64,000 nucleotides of DNA from Bradyrhizobium centrolobii (GCF_001641635.1 NZ_LUUB01000022.1:1-64000), one strand, 5' to 3'. Positions 28,572-38,651 are shown, counted from the first letter of the stretch. Made by a program: numbers and translations. The notes: generated by a model from the letters alone, not told the origin.

Positions 28572-29705
28572 TTAGTCAGCCGCCGGCTGGGCCACGGTGA
28601 CAGACGAGCTGACTTCCAGCAACCGCTGGCCTGCACCTCCGCGCTTGACCGCAAAGACCGTCAGGAATTGCGAACGCAGCCAGCGCGTCATCGAACGCTC
28701 CACCTTGAAGTAGACCAGGAATCCGACCAGGAGCGAGGCCGTTGCGGCGAGAGTTGCGAACAACGCAAATTGCGGCACACCTTCCAACCGTAGCCGAAGA
28801 AACAGGCGGCGAAATACGAAGAGGGTCAGCGCGTGCGTCAGATAGATCGAATAGCTCGCATCCCCCAGCAATCGCAGCCAGCGAATCTCGGGAATCTTGA
28901 ATGATCGCTCGGCGGCAACCGCGCCGACCATAATCAACACCGCGCACAGCCCGTTTTGCAGAAACAAGTACGGAAGCCGCAAGATATGCGCCGCGAACAA
29001 CGCCAGGAAGCCAGCCGGCAGGAGCAACCAGACGTTCGGAACTTTCCCGCTCAGGAACAACCATCCCAAGACGATGCCGGCTGCAAATTCCAGCATCAGG
29101 GGGTGCGTGTACATCACCAGCGGGTGCGTATACGTGCGGAAGATCGATTCGTCGGTGGCGACAAACTGTCCCAGCGTAACGAGCAGGGCAATCAGACAAA
29201 GCGAGATCAGCAGCGGTTTGCGAAAGAAAAGGCCAACCGCAAAGATCAGGTAGAAGAACATTTCGAAATACAGGGTCCAGCCCGGGTTCAACACCGGCCA
29301 GATCGTGGCGGTAAAGATCGAGCTGTGATGTGGAATGAACAACGCGGAAAGTATCACGTCGTTCACGAGCTCGATGCCGGGTTTCGCCCCGCCAGACAAT
29401 AGAAGCAAGCTGGCCGCGCCGAGCGTCAGGATCCAGTACAGCGGCGCGACCCGGATGAGCCGCAATCCGGCGAAGACCGCTGGTGTCTCAACCCGCGACG
29501 AGAGGTACATCACCACGCCGCTGATGATGAAGAAGATGTCGACCCCGGCCTCGCCCATGTCGAATTTTTCGAGCGGATTGTACAGATTCGGCCAGGGATT
29601 TCTGATGTGGTGCAGAACCACCATCACGGATGCGACACCGCGCAAGTACTGTATGGTCAAGAGCTGCGTAGAGGATTTTTGATCCAGCGGCATTCCAGGA
29701 GTCAT
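28572..29705 (-). CDS. Acyltransferase family 3 membrane protein, ExoZ-like
   Basis: A 377-residue multi-pass enzyme that acetylates (or otherwise acylates) a sugar hydroxyl, as OafA/ExoZ proteins do. It opens with LLTIQYLRGVASVMVVLHHI carrying the conserved catalytic-type His, then GEAGVDIFFIISG, RLIRVAPLYW, and LNPGWTLYFEMFFY. About ten membrane helices. It matches the second acyltransferase at 36283 in motif order. Monocistronic by appearance. Confidence 0.9.
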   Translation of the reverse strand: MTPGMPLDQKSSTQLLTIQYLRGVASVMVVLHHIRNPWPNLYNPLEKFDMGEAGVDIFFIISGVVMYLSSRVETPAVFAGLRLIRVAPLYWILTLGAASLLLLSGGAKPGIELVNDVILSALFIPHHSSIFTATIWPVLNPGWTLYFEMFFYLIFAVGLFFRKPLLISLCLIALLVTLGQFVATDESIFRTYTHPLVMYTHPLMLEFAAGIVLGWLFLSGKVPNVWLLLPAGFLALFAAHILRLPYLFLQNGLCAVLIMVGAVAAERSFKIPEIRWLRLLGDASYSIYLTHALTLFVFRRLFLRLRLEGVPQFALFATLAATASLLVGFLVYFKVERSMTRWLRSQFLTVFAVKRGGAGQRLLEVSSSVTVAQPAAD

Positions 29706-30007
29706 CTGTCGTTCACATCAAGAAGAGAGAAAGCGCGCTGAACCGATCAGCAGATCGCGGGGTAGTTCCGAGAGAGTTCAGGGATCGTCACGGTCGCACA
29801 ACGATCTGTCGCAAGGGAAAATGGAGCCACGTTTCATAGCTTCGCCACAAACCTCTCGCTGACAGTTCGTGCAACCACGATGACCAATCCGGGCGGCAGC
29901 AGTCACTTGGTGCTATGCATCTGTCGGGCCAACAGGACATGCTATCTTGCCGGAGCCATCGCGCGATGCGCAGCATCAAAGCCCACGACGTCCATGCGAG
30001 ACAATTC
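29706..30007. other. Divergent promoter region
   Basis: About 300 bp between a minus acyltransferase and a plus glycosyltransferase. It must contain both promoters; no operator or small gene can be supported. Confidence 0.35.
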
Positions 30008-30814
30008 ATGTTGACCTTCATTATACCGGTTCGCCATCCGGCAAATTCCAAGAACTGGGACGCCCTCAAGGCGCGGCTTGCGCAGACCATAACATCGATC
30101 TCGGGTCAGAATGGTGACCGCTGGCAAGCCATCATTGTGGCGAATACCGGCGCAGACCTGCCTCCTCTGCCGAAGGGCTTTTCGGTCGAACGTGTCGATT
30201 TTGCGCCGAACCTGAAGCACGAACGTGGTGCCACAGACGACGTCGAGGTTTTCCGTGATTTCTTCCGCATCGACAAGGGACGTCGTGTGCGCGCGGGAAT
30301 GCTGGCAGCACGGAACACCACCTTCTTCATGATCGTCGACGATGACGATTTTGTCAGTTCCAGGCTAGCCGACCACGTCGCCAGGCATCCCGACGACAAT
30401 GGATGGTACATCGACCGTGGCTACATGTGGACCGAAGGCACCCGGCTGCTCGGTGCCATCTCAAAGTTCTTCATGCTTTGCGGCACGTCGCACATCATCA
30501 ACGCCCGGCTCTACGATCTCGAGAGGCTCAAGGGAAACGATGCGGACGACTACATGAAGCGCATGCTTGGCAGCCACATCGCCGTCGCTCAGGAACTGGC
30601 CGCAGCGGGAACCCCGCTATCGCCCCTCCCCTTCTTCGGCGCGATCTACCGGGTCGGACATCCGGGGGCCCACAGCAATTCGTCCGGGCTGATCGCAACC
30701 TTCTTCAACAAGGCGACGCTTGCCCATCCGCTGCGTTTCATCAAGACCGTGCTCTCGCTGAGGCTGATGACGCCGAAGCTGCGACGCGAGTTCTTCGGAG
30801 CAGAGCGGGCATAG
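30008..30814 (+). CDS. GT2-like glycosyltransferase, 268 aa
   Basis: Start ATG 30008 gives MLTFIIPVRHPANSKNWDAL, a GT-A opening; the upstream in-frame leader is not convincing. WQAIIVANTGAD replaces the usual VVDDGS motif, and the metal site reads FFMIVDDDDFVSSRLADHV. The C-terminal part (GSHIAVAQELAAAGTPL, GAIYRVGHPGAHS) is unlike the other GT2 proteins here. It probably represents a distinct transferase subfamily acting on the same glycan. Confidence 0.75.
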   Translation: MLTFIIPVRHPANSKNWDALKARLAQTITSISGQNGDRWQAIIVANTGADLPPLPKGFSVERVDFAPNLKHERGATDDVEVFRDFFRIDKGRRVRAGMLAARNTTFFMIVDDDDFVSSRLADHVARHPDDNGWYIDRGYMWTEGTRLLGAISKFFMLCGTSHIINARLYDLERLKGNDADDYMKRMLGSHIAVAQELAAAGTPLSPLPFFGAIYRVGHPGAHSNSSGLIATFFNKATLAHPLRFIKTVLSLRLMTPKLRREFFGAERA

Positions 30815-30854
30815 CGAACCTGCCATGCCGCCGAAGCTGGCTTGCACGGATGAA

Positions 30855-30879
30855 AGGCGCGGCCACCGCCGGCGCGCCT
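30855..30879. terminator. GC-rich hairpin between convergent genes
   Basis: AGGCGCG (30855-30861) pairs with CGCGCCT (30873-30879) around an 11-nt loop, between stops at 30814 (+) and 30883 (-). No T tract. Confidence 0.4.
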
Positions 30880-30882
30880 CCA

Positions 30883-32238
30883 TCAATGCGACTGTGCCTG
30901 CACTTCCATGTACAACAGCTTGCACACCGTCGCCTTGGCCGGCTGGACGACATCCGTGCTGCACGTCACAGGACTGGACAGCGTCTCCTTTCCATTGCCG
31001 TTGGTCGCCTCTGCCGCCAACCTGCCAAACAGGATGTAGTTTCCGGGACTCTGAACGGCAGGCAGTGAGGCCGCGACAATGGTGGAGCCGTCGGCGCGCT
31101 TCTTGTCAGGCTCGACCTGAAGTTTGGCACTGGCTGACGACACGATGGATCCCGTTGCCTTGTCGTAAATGGTGAGCTGAAGCGTCCGGTTGGATGGATA
31201 GTCTTCCGGGACCTTGAGCGGAATTTCGACGTCGAGCTTGTCGCTTGTGGTTAGCGCCAGGACGCCCGCGTTGGGCTTCTTGCCCGCCACCACCTTGCTG
31301 ACGCCCAGGAACGCCGGCTTCGCCATGTCGTTGAGTGGCGCGGAATAGCCAAATTGCTTTGGATCCGGCGTCAGTTCGCTCGGACCACATTGCCGGCCGC
31401 CGCGCTCGGAGGTCGTGTACTGACAGACGCGGAGATAATCGATCTTGAAGGTCTGCGGAAACGCCGCCTCATCAACGCCATGCCGGCCCGCCCATTTGCT
31501 GCCGCCAACGGCGAAGTTGAGATCGACATGCGCGGGCGGCCCGAGCTTTCCGTCGCTGCGCAGCCACTGGTAATTGCGCGTGTAGATCAGCTTCCCATCC
31601 CAGAACATCGATATCTTGTCGGGCGCCCACACGAAGCCAACAGTATGCCAGCCCTGATTGAGGTCCTCGCTTCCATACATATTCTGGAACTTGAGCTCGA
31701 AGGAGCGATCGACATAGGTGTATTGCTGCGGATTGAAGGGCGCCACCACATTCGAGTGCAGCGAGTTCGCCTTGTCCTCGACGCCATTGATGACAAACTC
31801 GAAGATGTCGATCTCCGGCGGATGCCAGGTCTTGCCATCGATGTCGTAGTCGGCCTCGAGCCAGAACGCCGGCCAGACTCCCTTGGCGTTGGGCAGGAAC
31901 ACACGCGCTTCATAATACCCGTAGTAGAACGTTCGGTGACTGCGGATCATTGCGGATTCGTACAGGCTGACCGATCCGGGCATCTTCTTTGCAATCAGGT
32001 TGAGCACGCCGTCCGCCACGAGGTGGCCGTCGCGATAGCGTTGGTTCTCGTCGTTGAAATGGTCCATCGTCTCGTTGTTGTAGAGATAACGCGTGGCCCA
32101 CTTGGTGCGGTCGAGCTTGTCGCCGTTGAATTCGTCGGAAAACACCAGCTCCCATCCTGCCGACCGCGCCGGCGTCGGAATGGCAGTGAGGATCATCAGT
32201 ATTGGGAGGACGCGTTTGCCAATCTCGGTGAGGATCAT
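30883..32238 (-). CDS. Sec-exported GH16 glycanase, 451 aa
   Basis: A secreted endo-glycanase. Sec signal peptide MILTEIGKRVLPILMILTAI cleaved near PARSAG. GH16 spans about residues 28-275 with WELVFSDEFNGDKLD at the start and the catalytic motif EIDIFE (E142, D144, E147); NFAVGGSKWAG is the closing strand. The remaining 170 residues form a beta-rich C-terminal domain with cysteines (ECGPS-like and CSTDV regions) of unknown role, perhaps carbohydrate binding. Third GH16 enzyme in this locus. Likely periplasmic or extracellular EPS processing. Confidence 0.88.
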   Translation of the reverse strand: MILTEIGKRVLPILMILTAIPTPARSAGWELVFSDEFNGDKLDRTKWATRYLYNNETMDHFNDENQRYRDGHLVADGVLNLIAKKMPGSVSLYESAMIRSHRTFYYGYYEARVFLPNAKGVWPAFWLEADYDIDGKTWHPPEIDIFEFVINGVEDKANSLHSNVVAPFNPQQYTYVDRSFELKFQNMYGSEDLNQGWHTVGFVWAPDKISMFWDGKLIYTRNYQWLRSDGKLGPPAHVDLNFAVGGSKWAGRHGVDEAAFPQTFKIDYLRVCQYTTSERGGRQCGPSELTPDPKQFGYSAPLNDMAKPAFLGVSKVVAGKKPNAGVLALTTSDKLDVEIPLKVPEDYPSNRTLQLTIYDKATGSIVSSASAKLQVEPDKKRADGSTIVAASLPAVQSPGNYILFGRLAAEATNGNGKETLSSPVTCSTDVVQPAKATVCKLLYMEVQAQSH

Positions 32239-32526
32239 TCAGCGAGCCTTCTGAGCGTGTGTAATTTCGATGACGGCGACTCCTGTCTTCATCAACAAAG
32301 CTCGCTCAAGTTGACAGCCTTGCGTCGGTAGGACAGGTTAGCCTCGCACTGTACGGGTTTCCCGACGATCAGCCATTCACATTGACGAAATGGATGAAGA
32401 CGGGAGATGGCTTCGTATAAGACACGTCAAGCTTGGCCATGATGTGGTCGGACTGCCGAACTTTTGTCTGGAGAATGACGAAATTTGCGGCAACACCACT
32501 TGCTCTGAGCGAGCGACAAATCAAAC

Positions 32527-33336
32527 GTGAGAAAACTTGTGGCAACCGACGCTACCATACCGGCCTTCGTCATCAATCTTGATCGGGACGTTGCGCGATG
32601 GCAGGACATTTCGAGTGCGCTGACGCGACTCGGGATCCCCTTTGAAAGGCTCCCCGCCATCGACGCCAGGAAGCGGGCGATGCTCATTCGCCGTGTGATC
32701 CGCCGCGAATTCCACTTTGCCCCTGCCAATCGCCCGATGAAGGCAGGCGAAATCGGTTGCTATCTTTCGCACATCGCCGCGCTGAAACGCATCGTTCGCA
32801 GGAACTTGCCGATGGCGATCATCTTCGAGGACGACGCCGCGTTCGACGAACGCTTTGCGCAGTTCTATCGACGCGATCTGCCGCGCTTTCTGATGAAGAG
32901 CGACATCGTGAAATTCGAGGGCATTCACTATGCGCACACATCGAAATCTGGCGTTTCGCTCGTCAAGGGCGAAACAGCCCAGCTCGTCGTTCCCCTGAAG
33001 CCTGCGCTCGGATCCGCCGCCTATGCCGTCACGCGGAAGGGCGCGGTGGAGCTGATCAGGGCGCTATCGGTCGCCGACCGACCACTCGACCACAAGCTCG
33101 TCTATTACGATCGGCACGGGATTGATTTCGCCGAGACCCAACCGTTTCTCGTCAGCCAGGCAGCCTACGAAAGCAGCATCGAGCTGCGCAATCTCGACGC
33201 CCCTCCCTTGCAGCCCACGGAGCGGCTTCGCCAGGGGCTCGCCTCCATCGCTCGCGGCACGAAGCGGATCACCTACGTTGCAAGACTCCTGGTCAAGCGA
33301 CGCCTGCTCGGCGCGAAATCTCCATCCGTTGCGTGA
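32527..33336 (+). CDS. Family 25 glycosyltransferase, 269 aa
   Basis: A GT25 (lipooligosaccharide galactosyltransferase-type) enzyme. It starts with GTG; PAFVINLDRDVARW is the family opening, GEIGCYLSH follows, and IIFEDDAAF carries the acidic metal site. SAAYAVTRKGAVEL lies in the second half. The ribosome site is weak and no other start fits. It is followed after about 60 nt by another transferase, probably one transcript. GT25 enzymes usually add galactose or glucose. Confidence 0.87.
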   Translation: MRKLVATDATIPAFVINLDRDVARWQDISSALTRLGIPFERLPAIDARKRAMLIRRVIRREFHFAPANRPMKAGEIGCYLSHIAALKRIVRRNLPMAIIFEDDAAFDERFAQFYRRDLPRFLMKSDIVKFEGIHYAHTSKSGVSLVKGETAQLVVPLKPALGSAAYAVTRKGAVELIRALSVADRPLDHKLVYYDRHGIDFAETQPFLVSQAAYESSIELRNLDAPPLQPTERLRQGLASIARGTKRITYVARLLVKRRLLGAKSPSVA

Positions 33337-33397
33337 TCCAAAGTCGCCGATGCTCGGCCTCGGCATTCTGTTCTGAGCGTTGTTTCGAGATAGAGCG

Positions 33398-34576
33398 ATG
33401 AAGAAGATTCTCTGGCTCGCCGGCCGTGTCCCCTCGCCGCTCCTTACCGGCGATGCGCTCTATACTGCGGGAATGCTTACGGCGCTCTCAAGGACCGAGC
33501 GGGCTGCCGTCACGGTCGTCGGCGCGCGACGCGAGAACGGGCGGATCGAGGACCGCCTGCTCGGCTTGCAGCGCACGGCCTTCCCGGAGCCGCCATGGCC
33601 AAGGCGATTCGAAATTCTGAGCCTGCTGACATCGTTGCCAAGGGACGCCTACAGTCTCGCACCGCCCTTGATCGGAAAGGCTCTGACAGAACTCTTGAAT
33701 CAACGCTGGGACTGGATCGTGTTCGATCACGCCCGCTCCGCCGCGTTCTTGCCGATGGTATTACAGCAACGGAAGCAAGCCTCGATCTGCTACGTGGCGC
33801 ATAACGCCGAAGGAAGGATCAGGCCCGAGATCGCGAAAGACTTCGCCAACCCGGTGCTGCGGTCGATCATGCGCTGGGATGCTGAAAAGTACCGGCGACT
33901 GGAGCAACGCATCGTCAAGGCCGCCGACAGCATTGTCTGCATCACCGACGTCGATGCGGCTTATTTTGCGCCGTCTGGCAAGACCACGTTCGTGGTGCCG
34001 CCGATTTATCTCGGAACGATCGCGCCGAGCGATCGCATCGAGCCAACCCGGCCGCGATCCATCCTGCTGCTCGGCTCATTCGAATGGGTAGCAAAGCAGC
34101 GCAATCTCGAGCACATCGTTGGCACGTTGCTTCCGATACTGAAATCCAAGAACGTCACCCTTGACGTAGTCGGAATCGTTCCGGAGGACATCCAGGCCCG
34201 CTATGCCCATGAGCGACCGAATCTGGTGTTCCATGGCCCGGTTGCCGATCTCTCGGGCGTGGTTGCGAAGTCGCGCGGCGGACTGGTCGCGGAGACGCTC
34301 GGTGGGGGTTTCAAGCTGAAACTGTTGGATTACGCCTTCGCAAGGCTTCCCATATTCGGACTTCGAACGGCAGTCGATGGCACCACTGCCGATGAGCAAT
34401 CGGCCATGTATCTCGCGGACACCATGGAAGGCTTGGCAAATGTCATCATCAGCAGTATCGACGACCTCGCCGTCCTTAACAGGAACCAGGCCAAGCTGTT
34501 CGAGCTGATGTCGAGCCGCTTCGGGCTCGAGCAGGGAACCGCGCGTCTTCGCGACATCCTGCTCCGGAGGGACTGA
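33398..34576 (+). CDS. GT-B fold glycosyltransferase, 392 aa
   Basis: Start ATG 33398 gives MKKILWLAGRVPSPLLTGDA, typical of GT4/GT1-type transferases. DWIVFDHARSA and CYVAHNAEGR are in the N-terminal half. ILLLGSFEWVAKQRNLEHI and GGLVAETLGGGFKLKLLDYA with the donor-site region are in the C-terminal half. It lacks a clear ExxxxxxxE motif, so the exact family is uncertain. It is probably co-transcribed with the GT25 gene and the Wzy-like gene. Confidence 0.82.
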   Translation: MKKILWLAGRVPSPLLTGDALYTAGMLTALSRTERAAVTVVGARRENGRIEDRLLGLQRTAFPEPPWPRRFEILSLLTSLPRDAYSLAPPLIGKALTELLNQRWDWIVFDHARSAAFLPMVLQQRKQASICYVAHNAEGRIRPEIAKDFANPVLRSIMRWDAEKYRRLEQRIVKAADSIVCITDVDAAYFAPSGKTTFVVPPIYLGTIAPSDRIEPTRPRSILLLGSFEWVAKQRNLEHIVGTLLPILKSKNVTLDVVGIVPEDIQARYAHERPNLVFHGPVADLSGVVAKSRGGLVAETLGGGFKLKLLDYAFARLPIFGLRTAVDGTTADEQSAMYLADTMEGLANVIISSIDDLAVLNRNQAKLFELMSSRFGLEQGTARLRDILLRRD

Positions 34577-34665
34577 CGTGACGTCAAAACTGGAACCCGA
34601 TATCGGCCGTTACACATGACCGGAGTGTGTTAGCGTGATCGCGATCCACCCAGGCAAGAGCCGCG

Positions 34666-35946
34666 ATGACCTTTGAGATTGAGGTTCCCCGGGCGGCACC
34701 AGCTGGGGTGACGCGGCCGCAGTTAACGTCATCTGACACCGAACTCAGCAAATCGGGGAGACGTGCCATATGGGCATCGATCATCTCCGTTCTGTTCCTG
34801 TCGCAGATTGCCTACAATATCAGCGCCTTTCCGGCGTCAACCGATCTCATCTGCTATGCCCTCGTAACGGCTTATCTGTTGATGAGCGGCTTCGCTTCGA
34901 TCGGGTTCCTGTCTCTGGCGCTGTTCTTCGTCGCCCTGATCTTCGCCTGCTTCGGAACCTTGACCGCGACATCGTCGACGTCGTGGACTTCGTTGATGCT
35001 TCTTTTCGTTCTCTATGCTCCGTTCGCCATTCGGCTGAAGGGGGCACCAGAAGGTGTCCACGAATATATTCTGTCTGCCTATGTTTCGGCAGCAACGGCC
35101 ATCGCCGGCATCGCGATCGTGCAGATCGTGCTGGTCAACGCCACCAAATCGTCGCTTCTGACCAACATCTATTTCAACCTCCCCGAAGCCATTCGTGGTG
35201 CCGGGCACTACACCTTCGTTCGCGAAGGCGGCGGAATCATCAAGCCAAACGGCTTTTTCCTCCGCGAGTCGGCCGATCTTTCACTCGTCGTCGCCCTGGC
35301 CCTCATCATCGAGTTCAGGTCGCGGGCGAGGCTGCGGACCATGGGAATTCTCACGGCTGGATTGCTTTGTTCGCTTTCCGGCTCCGGCCTGCTCGCGATC
35401 ACCGCTGGATTGCTGCTGCCGAGATCACTCGCTCGCGTTCCACTCTTCGTCGTCTCTCTCGTCGGCCTGGTCCTGGCGCTGTACCTGCTCTACAGTTTGA
35501 ATATTCCGGGCTTGGACCTGTGGTTCGACCGTCTCTCCGAGTTTCAGACGCCGAATACGAGCGCTTATGCGCGCTTCGTCGCACCGATGGAAATGATCGG
35601 ACACAGCTTCGACAACGGCCCCCTTACCACCTGGTTTGGCAACGGTGCAGGCAGCTATCTGAGGGACGTCCAGCTGTATCGCATGAACTATGAGGTCAAC
35701 GACCCCACCTGGGCAAAGTTGATCTATGAATACGGCTTGCTCGGGTTTGGCCTTATTGCGGCTATTCTTCTGCAACGGTTGTATTCGAGCCGGCTGCGCG
35801 TGGAGATTTGCAACTTTCTCGTGTTCAGCTGGATCAGTATCGGGGTCGTGCTGAAGCCAAGCTTCGCGCTGATCGTCTGGCTGCTGACACTGGTGGAAAC
35901 CCCAGCGCGTCGGTCGCGTCAACGCCTACCCTCGCAATCGGGCTGA
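34666..35946 (+). CDS. Wzy-like polysaccharide polymerase, 426 aa
   Basis: An integral membrane protein with about 10 to 12 helices and a large periplasmic loop near residues 280-350 (RLSEFQTPNTSAYARFVAP, then WFGNGAGSYL). This is typical of O-antigen polymerases/ligases, which polymerise flipped repeat units. Conservation in the family is low, so the call rests on topology, the late GNGxGSY loop motif and position beside transferases. The N-terminal 30 residues are polar and cytoplasmic. Confidence 0.75.
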   Translation: MTFEIEVPRAAPAGVTRPQLTSSDTELSKSGRRAIWASIISVLFLSQIAYNISAFPASTDLICYALVTAYLLMSGFASIGFLSLALFFVALIFACFGTLTATSSTSWTSLMLLFVLYAPFAIRLKGAPEGVHEYILSAYVSAATAIAGIAIVQIVLVNATKSSLLTNIYFNLPEAIRGAGHYTFVREGGGIIKPNGFFLRESADLSLVVALALIIEFRSRARLRTMGILTAGLLCSLSGSGLLAITAGLLLPRSLARVPLFVVSLVGLVLALYLLYSLNIPGLDLWFDRLSEFQTPNTSAYARFVAPMEMIGHSFDNGPLTTWFGNGAGSYLRDVQLYRMNYEVNDPTWAKLIYEYGLLGFGLIAAILLQRLYSSRLRVEICNFLVFSWISIGVVLKPSFALIVWLLTLVETPARRSRQRLPSQSG

Positions 35947-36282
35947 ACCTCCGCTGGTTTTGCGCTCCATTCAGGTCCTCCGAGCCAGATAGCCCACTCG
36001 GTCTCCGAGCAGATTGAGCGCGTCCCTCATAGGCCGTTCGACTGATGCGCTGGTCCATGACGGAACTTGCGGCGCAAAAAGGACGCATAACATCCACACG
36101 AACAACGAACTCTCCTGGGAAAACGAGAAGCCCACGGGAAGCCGACGCCAGTGACGCTGGCCGCCGCGCTTCGCGCCGAACTCACCCGAAATGCGATGGA
36201 CGTAAGGCCGCGCATGCAAGGACGCGGCACGGACTTCTGTGGGCGTCATTCGGACAGTGGTCGTCGCTACTGGAGACAGCCT
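35947..36282. other. Intergenic stretch, about 335 bp
   Basis: Open in the frame of the following acyltransferase, but the encoded leader is Arg-rich and shows no membrane or domain pattern, so I treat it as non-coding. Confidence 0.4.
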
Positions 36283-37290
36283 TTGGCAAAGCTTCTCTCC
36301 ATCCAATATTTGAGAGCGTTTGCGGCCTTCGGGGTTGTGGCGTTTCATGCGCAAGGCTTCACATACGGACGGACGCTCGTCATCGGCAGCGCCGGCGTGG
36401 ACGTCTTTTTTGTCGTCAGCGGGTTCGTCATGTGGACTGTGACCGCCTACCGCACGCAGACTCCGGCAGATTTCTTCCTGAACCGCATAGTCAGAATTGT
36501 TCCGATGTACTGGTTCGTGACGCTTTCTTTCGTGTTCGCGGCGATCGTCTTTCCGATCCTGTTTCCACGGCTCGTTGTCAGCACCACGCACACTCTCGCC
36601 TCGCTTTTCTTCGTTCCGATGCGATCTCCGAGCAACGGCGAGATCTGGCCAGTGGTGGTGCCGGGATGGACCCTGAACTACGAGATGTTCTTTTATGCCG
36701 TCTTTGCCATGGCACTCGTTCTCGAGAACACCACGCGACTGGTTTTCCTGGCCGCGGTATTCCTTGTCCTGACCTTGATCGGCGGTCTTTACACCGGCGG
36801 CAACCCGCTGATCGTTTTTTACACCGCCTCGATCGTGCTCGAATTTCCGGCCGGGGTATTGCTGGGCAGAGCATTTGAACAAGATCGCCTGCCGCAGCTT
36901 CGCTGGGGTTACATCTCGCTGACTGCTGGTCTGCTGCTGCTTTTCGTTTCGGCCCGATTCCAGATCGAATCGCCACGCGCAGTGGTCTGGGGAATACCGG
37001 CATTCCTACTCGTCGCCGGAGCCGTCATCATTGAGAAGAACAGGAGCGTCCCTCTTGTTCCTGCCCTTGCCGTGCTCGGCGACGCCTCATATTCGGTCTA
37101 CCTGACGCATACGCTGACCATCTCCGCGATCGGGAAGTTCAAGGCACATTTCAACCCATTGTCGTTTTTCGCCGCCAGCCTGGTCCTTTCCGCCTTGATA
37201 GGCGTAGCGGCATGGCGATTGTTCGAGCGCCCGCTTGCGGAATTTCTCAAGCCGCGTCCCAGGGTCCAGCAACCGCATTTGGCCGAGTGA
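36283..37290 (+). CDS. Acyltransferase family 3 membrane protein, ExoZ-like
   Basis: A multi-pass O-acyltransferase of 335 residues. I place the start at TTG 36283, since GGAG (36272-36275) lies seven bases upstream and the protein then begins MAKLLSIQYLRAFAAFGVVA, as ExoZ-like proteins do. An ATG at 36151 would add a 44-residue non-homologous leader. Motifs are VVAFHAQG with the conserved His, GSAGVDVFFVVSG, RIVRIVPMYWF and PGWTLNYEMFFY. Second acyltransferase of this type, so two acylation sites or two acyl donors are likely. Confidence 0.88.
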   Translation: MAKLLSIQYLRAFAAFGVVAFHAQGFTYGRTLVIGSAGVDVFFVVSGFVMWTVTAYRTQTPADFFLNRIVRIVPMYWFVTLSFVFAAIVFPILFPRLVVSTTHTLASLFFVPMRSPSNGEIWPVVVPGWTLNYEMFFYAVFAMALVLENTTRLVFLAAVFLVLTLIGGLYTGGNPLIVFYTASIVLEFPAGVLLGRAFEQDRLPQLRWGYISLTAGLLLLFVSARFQIESPRAVVWGIPAFLLVAGAVIIEKNRSVPLVPALAVLGDASYSVYLTHTLTISAIGKFKAHFNPLSFFAASLVLSALIGVAAWRLFERPLAEFLKPRPRVQQPHLAE

Positions 37291-37307
37291 AGACCCTCAT
37301 GTTCGCG

Positions 37308-38399
37308 CTAGGCCAGCTCTCGCCCCGCACTTGTTCCTGGCGCTTTCTTCACCACCCGAAGCAGGCTAAGCGCTCTCCTCATCCATTGCGGCCGCGCCGT
37401 CGGCACATAGCGCCAGCTCACCACGGACCGGCGAAGGCCGCGCGGCCCAAACAATGCAAAAATCATCCACAAAAATAACGACGTCCGTTGCGCCTGTGAA
37501 AAGCCCTGCGGAAACGCCAGTGCCTTGAAGGTGGCGGAGGCAATCTGCATCGCGCTGTCGCCCGCAATGGGATGGATGTCCGGTCGCAGGGAGTACGACG
37601 CGGCACGCAGGCACAGGAACAGCAAATTCCTGTTGAGCGCGCCGGCATCCACCGACATCCCGGCGCTGCTTGCCACTTCCGTGAAGAATTTGTGACGCCG
37701 ACGGGTCAGGTCGACTTCCCGCGCGAAGCGGCTGTCGTCCAGATGCAGGTGCGCGCCATGGTTCAACCCATGAACCCGATAATCCACCAGCGGCTTTGGA
37801 ATCGTGATGACGTCGCCAAATACAGGCGCTGCTGCGATCAAATAGCTGTCGGGCGCGCGATCGACAAAATCAGATTCAAATCTAAAGATTTGGTCGACCA
37901 CCGCCCGCGGATACGCACTGCCCGATCCCGGCGGCGTCGGATAGACACCAGTCGTCGCCACCCATGTGCGGATGTCTTCGGGAGTGGGGTGTGCAAAATA
38001 TTGCGGCAGGATGCTGCCCGTCGGATTTCCCTTGGCGTCGACGACCCGCATCTGAAACTGGAATTTGCTGGCAGCATCGGACCAGACTGCCGCAATTTCA
38101 GTCATGATGTCCGGATGAAGTGCATCGTCGGAATCGAGAAAGATGACGACGTCGCCGGTGCAGCGGCGGAAACCGTTGACACAAGACGGCATCTGGCCGG
38201 CATTGGCCTGACTGATGATCGTGATCCTGTCGGCGTAGGCCTCGATGACCTCGAGCGAATTGTCCGTCGATCCATCATCAACGACGATCACCTCGACATT
38301 CGGCCAGCGAATGTCGAGCGCGCTCTTGACCGCAGTGCCTACATAATCGGCGTAATTGTGATTGGGAATTACGACCGACAAAACGAGTTCATTCGTCAC
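37308..38399 (-). CDS. Family 2 glycosyltransferase, 363 aa
   Basis: The start chosen is GTG 38399 with AGGA seven bases upstream, giving MTNELVLSVVIPNHNYADYV; the longer frame adds an unlikely leader. GT-A motifs are VIVVDDGSTDNS, ANAGQMPSCVNGF and VIFLDSDDALHP. The region around SGSAYPRAVVDQIF and APDSYLI is the acceptor side. The long C-terminal part contains a late hydrophobic, Arg-flanked segment (TSLFLWMIFALFGPRGLRR). It converges with the acyltransferase (18-nt gap) and is divergent from the FkbH operon. Confidence 0.87.
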   Translation of the reverse strand: MTNELVLSVVIPNHNYADYVGTAVKSALDIRWPNVEVIVVDDGSTDNSLEVIEAYADRITIISQANAGQMPSCVNGFRRCTGDVVIFLDSDDALHPDIMTEIAAVWSDAASKFQFQMRVVDAKGNPTGSILPQYFAHPTPEDIRTWVATTGVYPTPPGSGSAYPRAVVDQIFRFESDFVDRAPDSYLIAAAPVFGDVITIPKPLVDYRVHGLNHGAHLHLDDSRFAREVDLTRRRHKFFTEVASSAGMSVDAGALNRNLLFLCLRAASYSLRPDIHPIAGDSAMQIASATFKALAFPQGFSQAQRTSLFLWMIFALFGPRGLRRSVVSWRYVPTARPQWMRRALSLLRVVKKAPGTSAGRELA

Positions 38400-38651
38400 T
38401 TCGGGTTCCTCACGCGCAATCGAGACCAGGTTCTTATTTCGTATTTGTGCGGCGTGACAACGGATTATCGCAGCACGCTCTCGCTCTCCTCCTTGACAGC
38501 GACACACTTGCGTCATCGCTCGTCGAAGATGTTGCGGCGCTTTCAATCGCCATGAAACTGTCGAATTATGGATAAAGATTGTGGCTAACAACAATGAGGG
38601 GGAACGCAAGCAAGGCGGGCAATCACCGTGTTGCCAAAAAAAGGAACGGCC

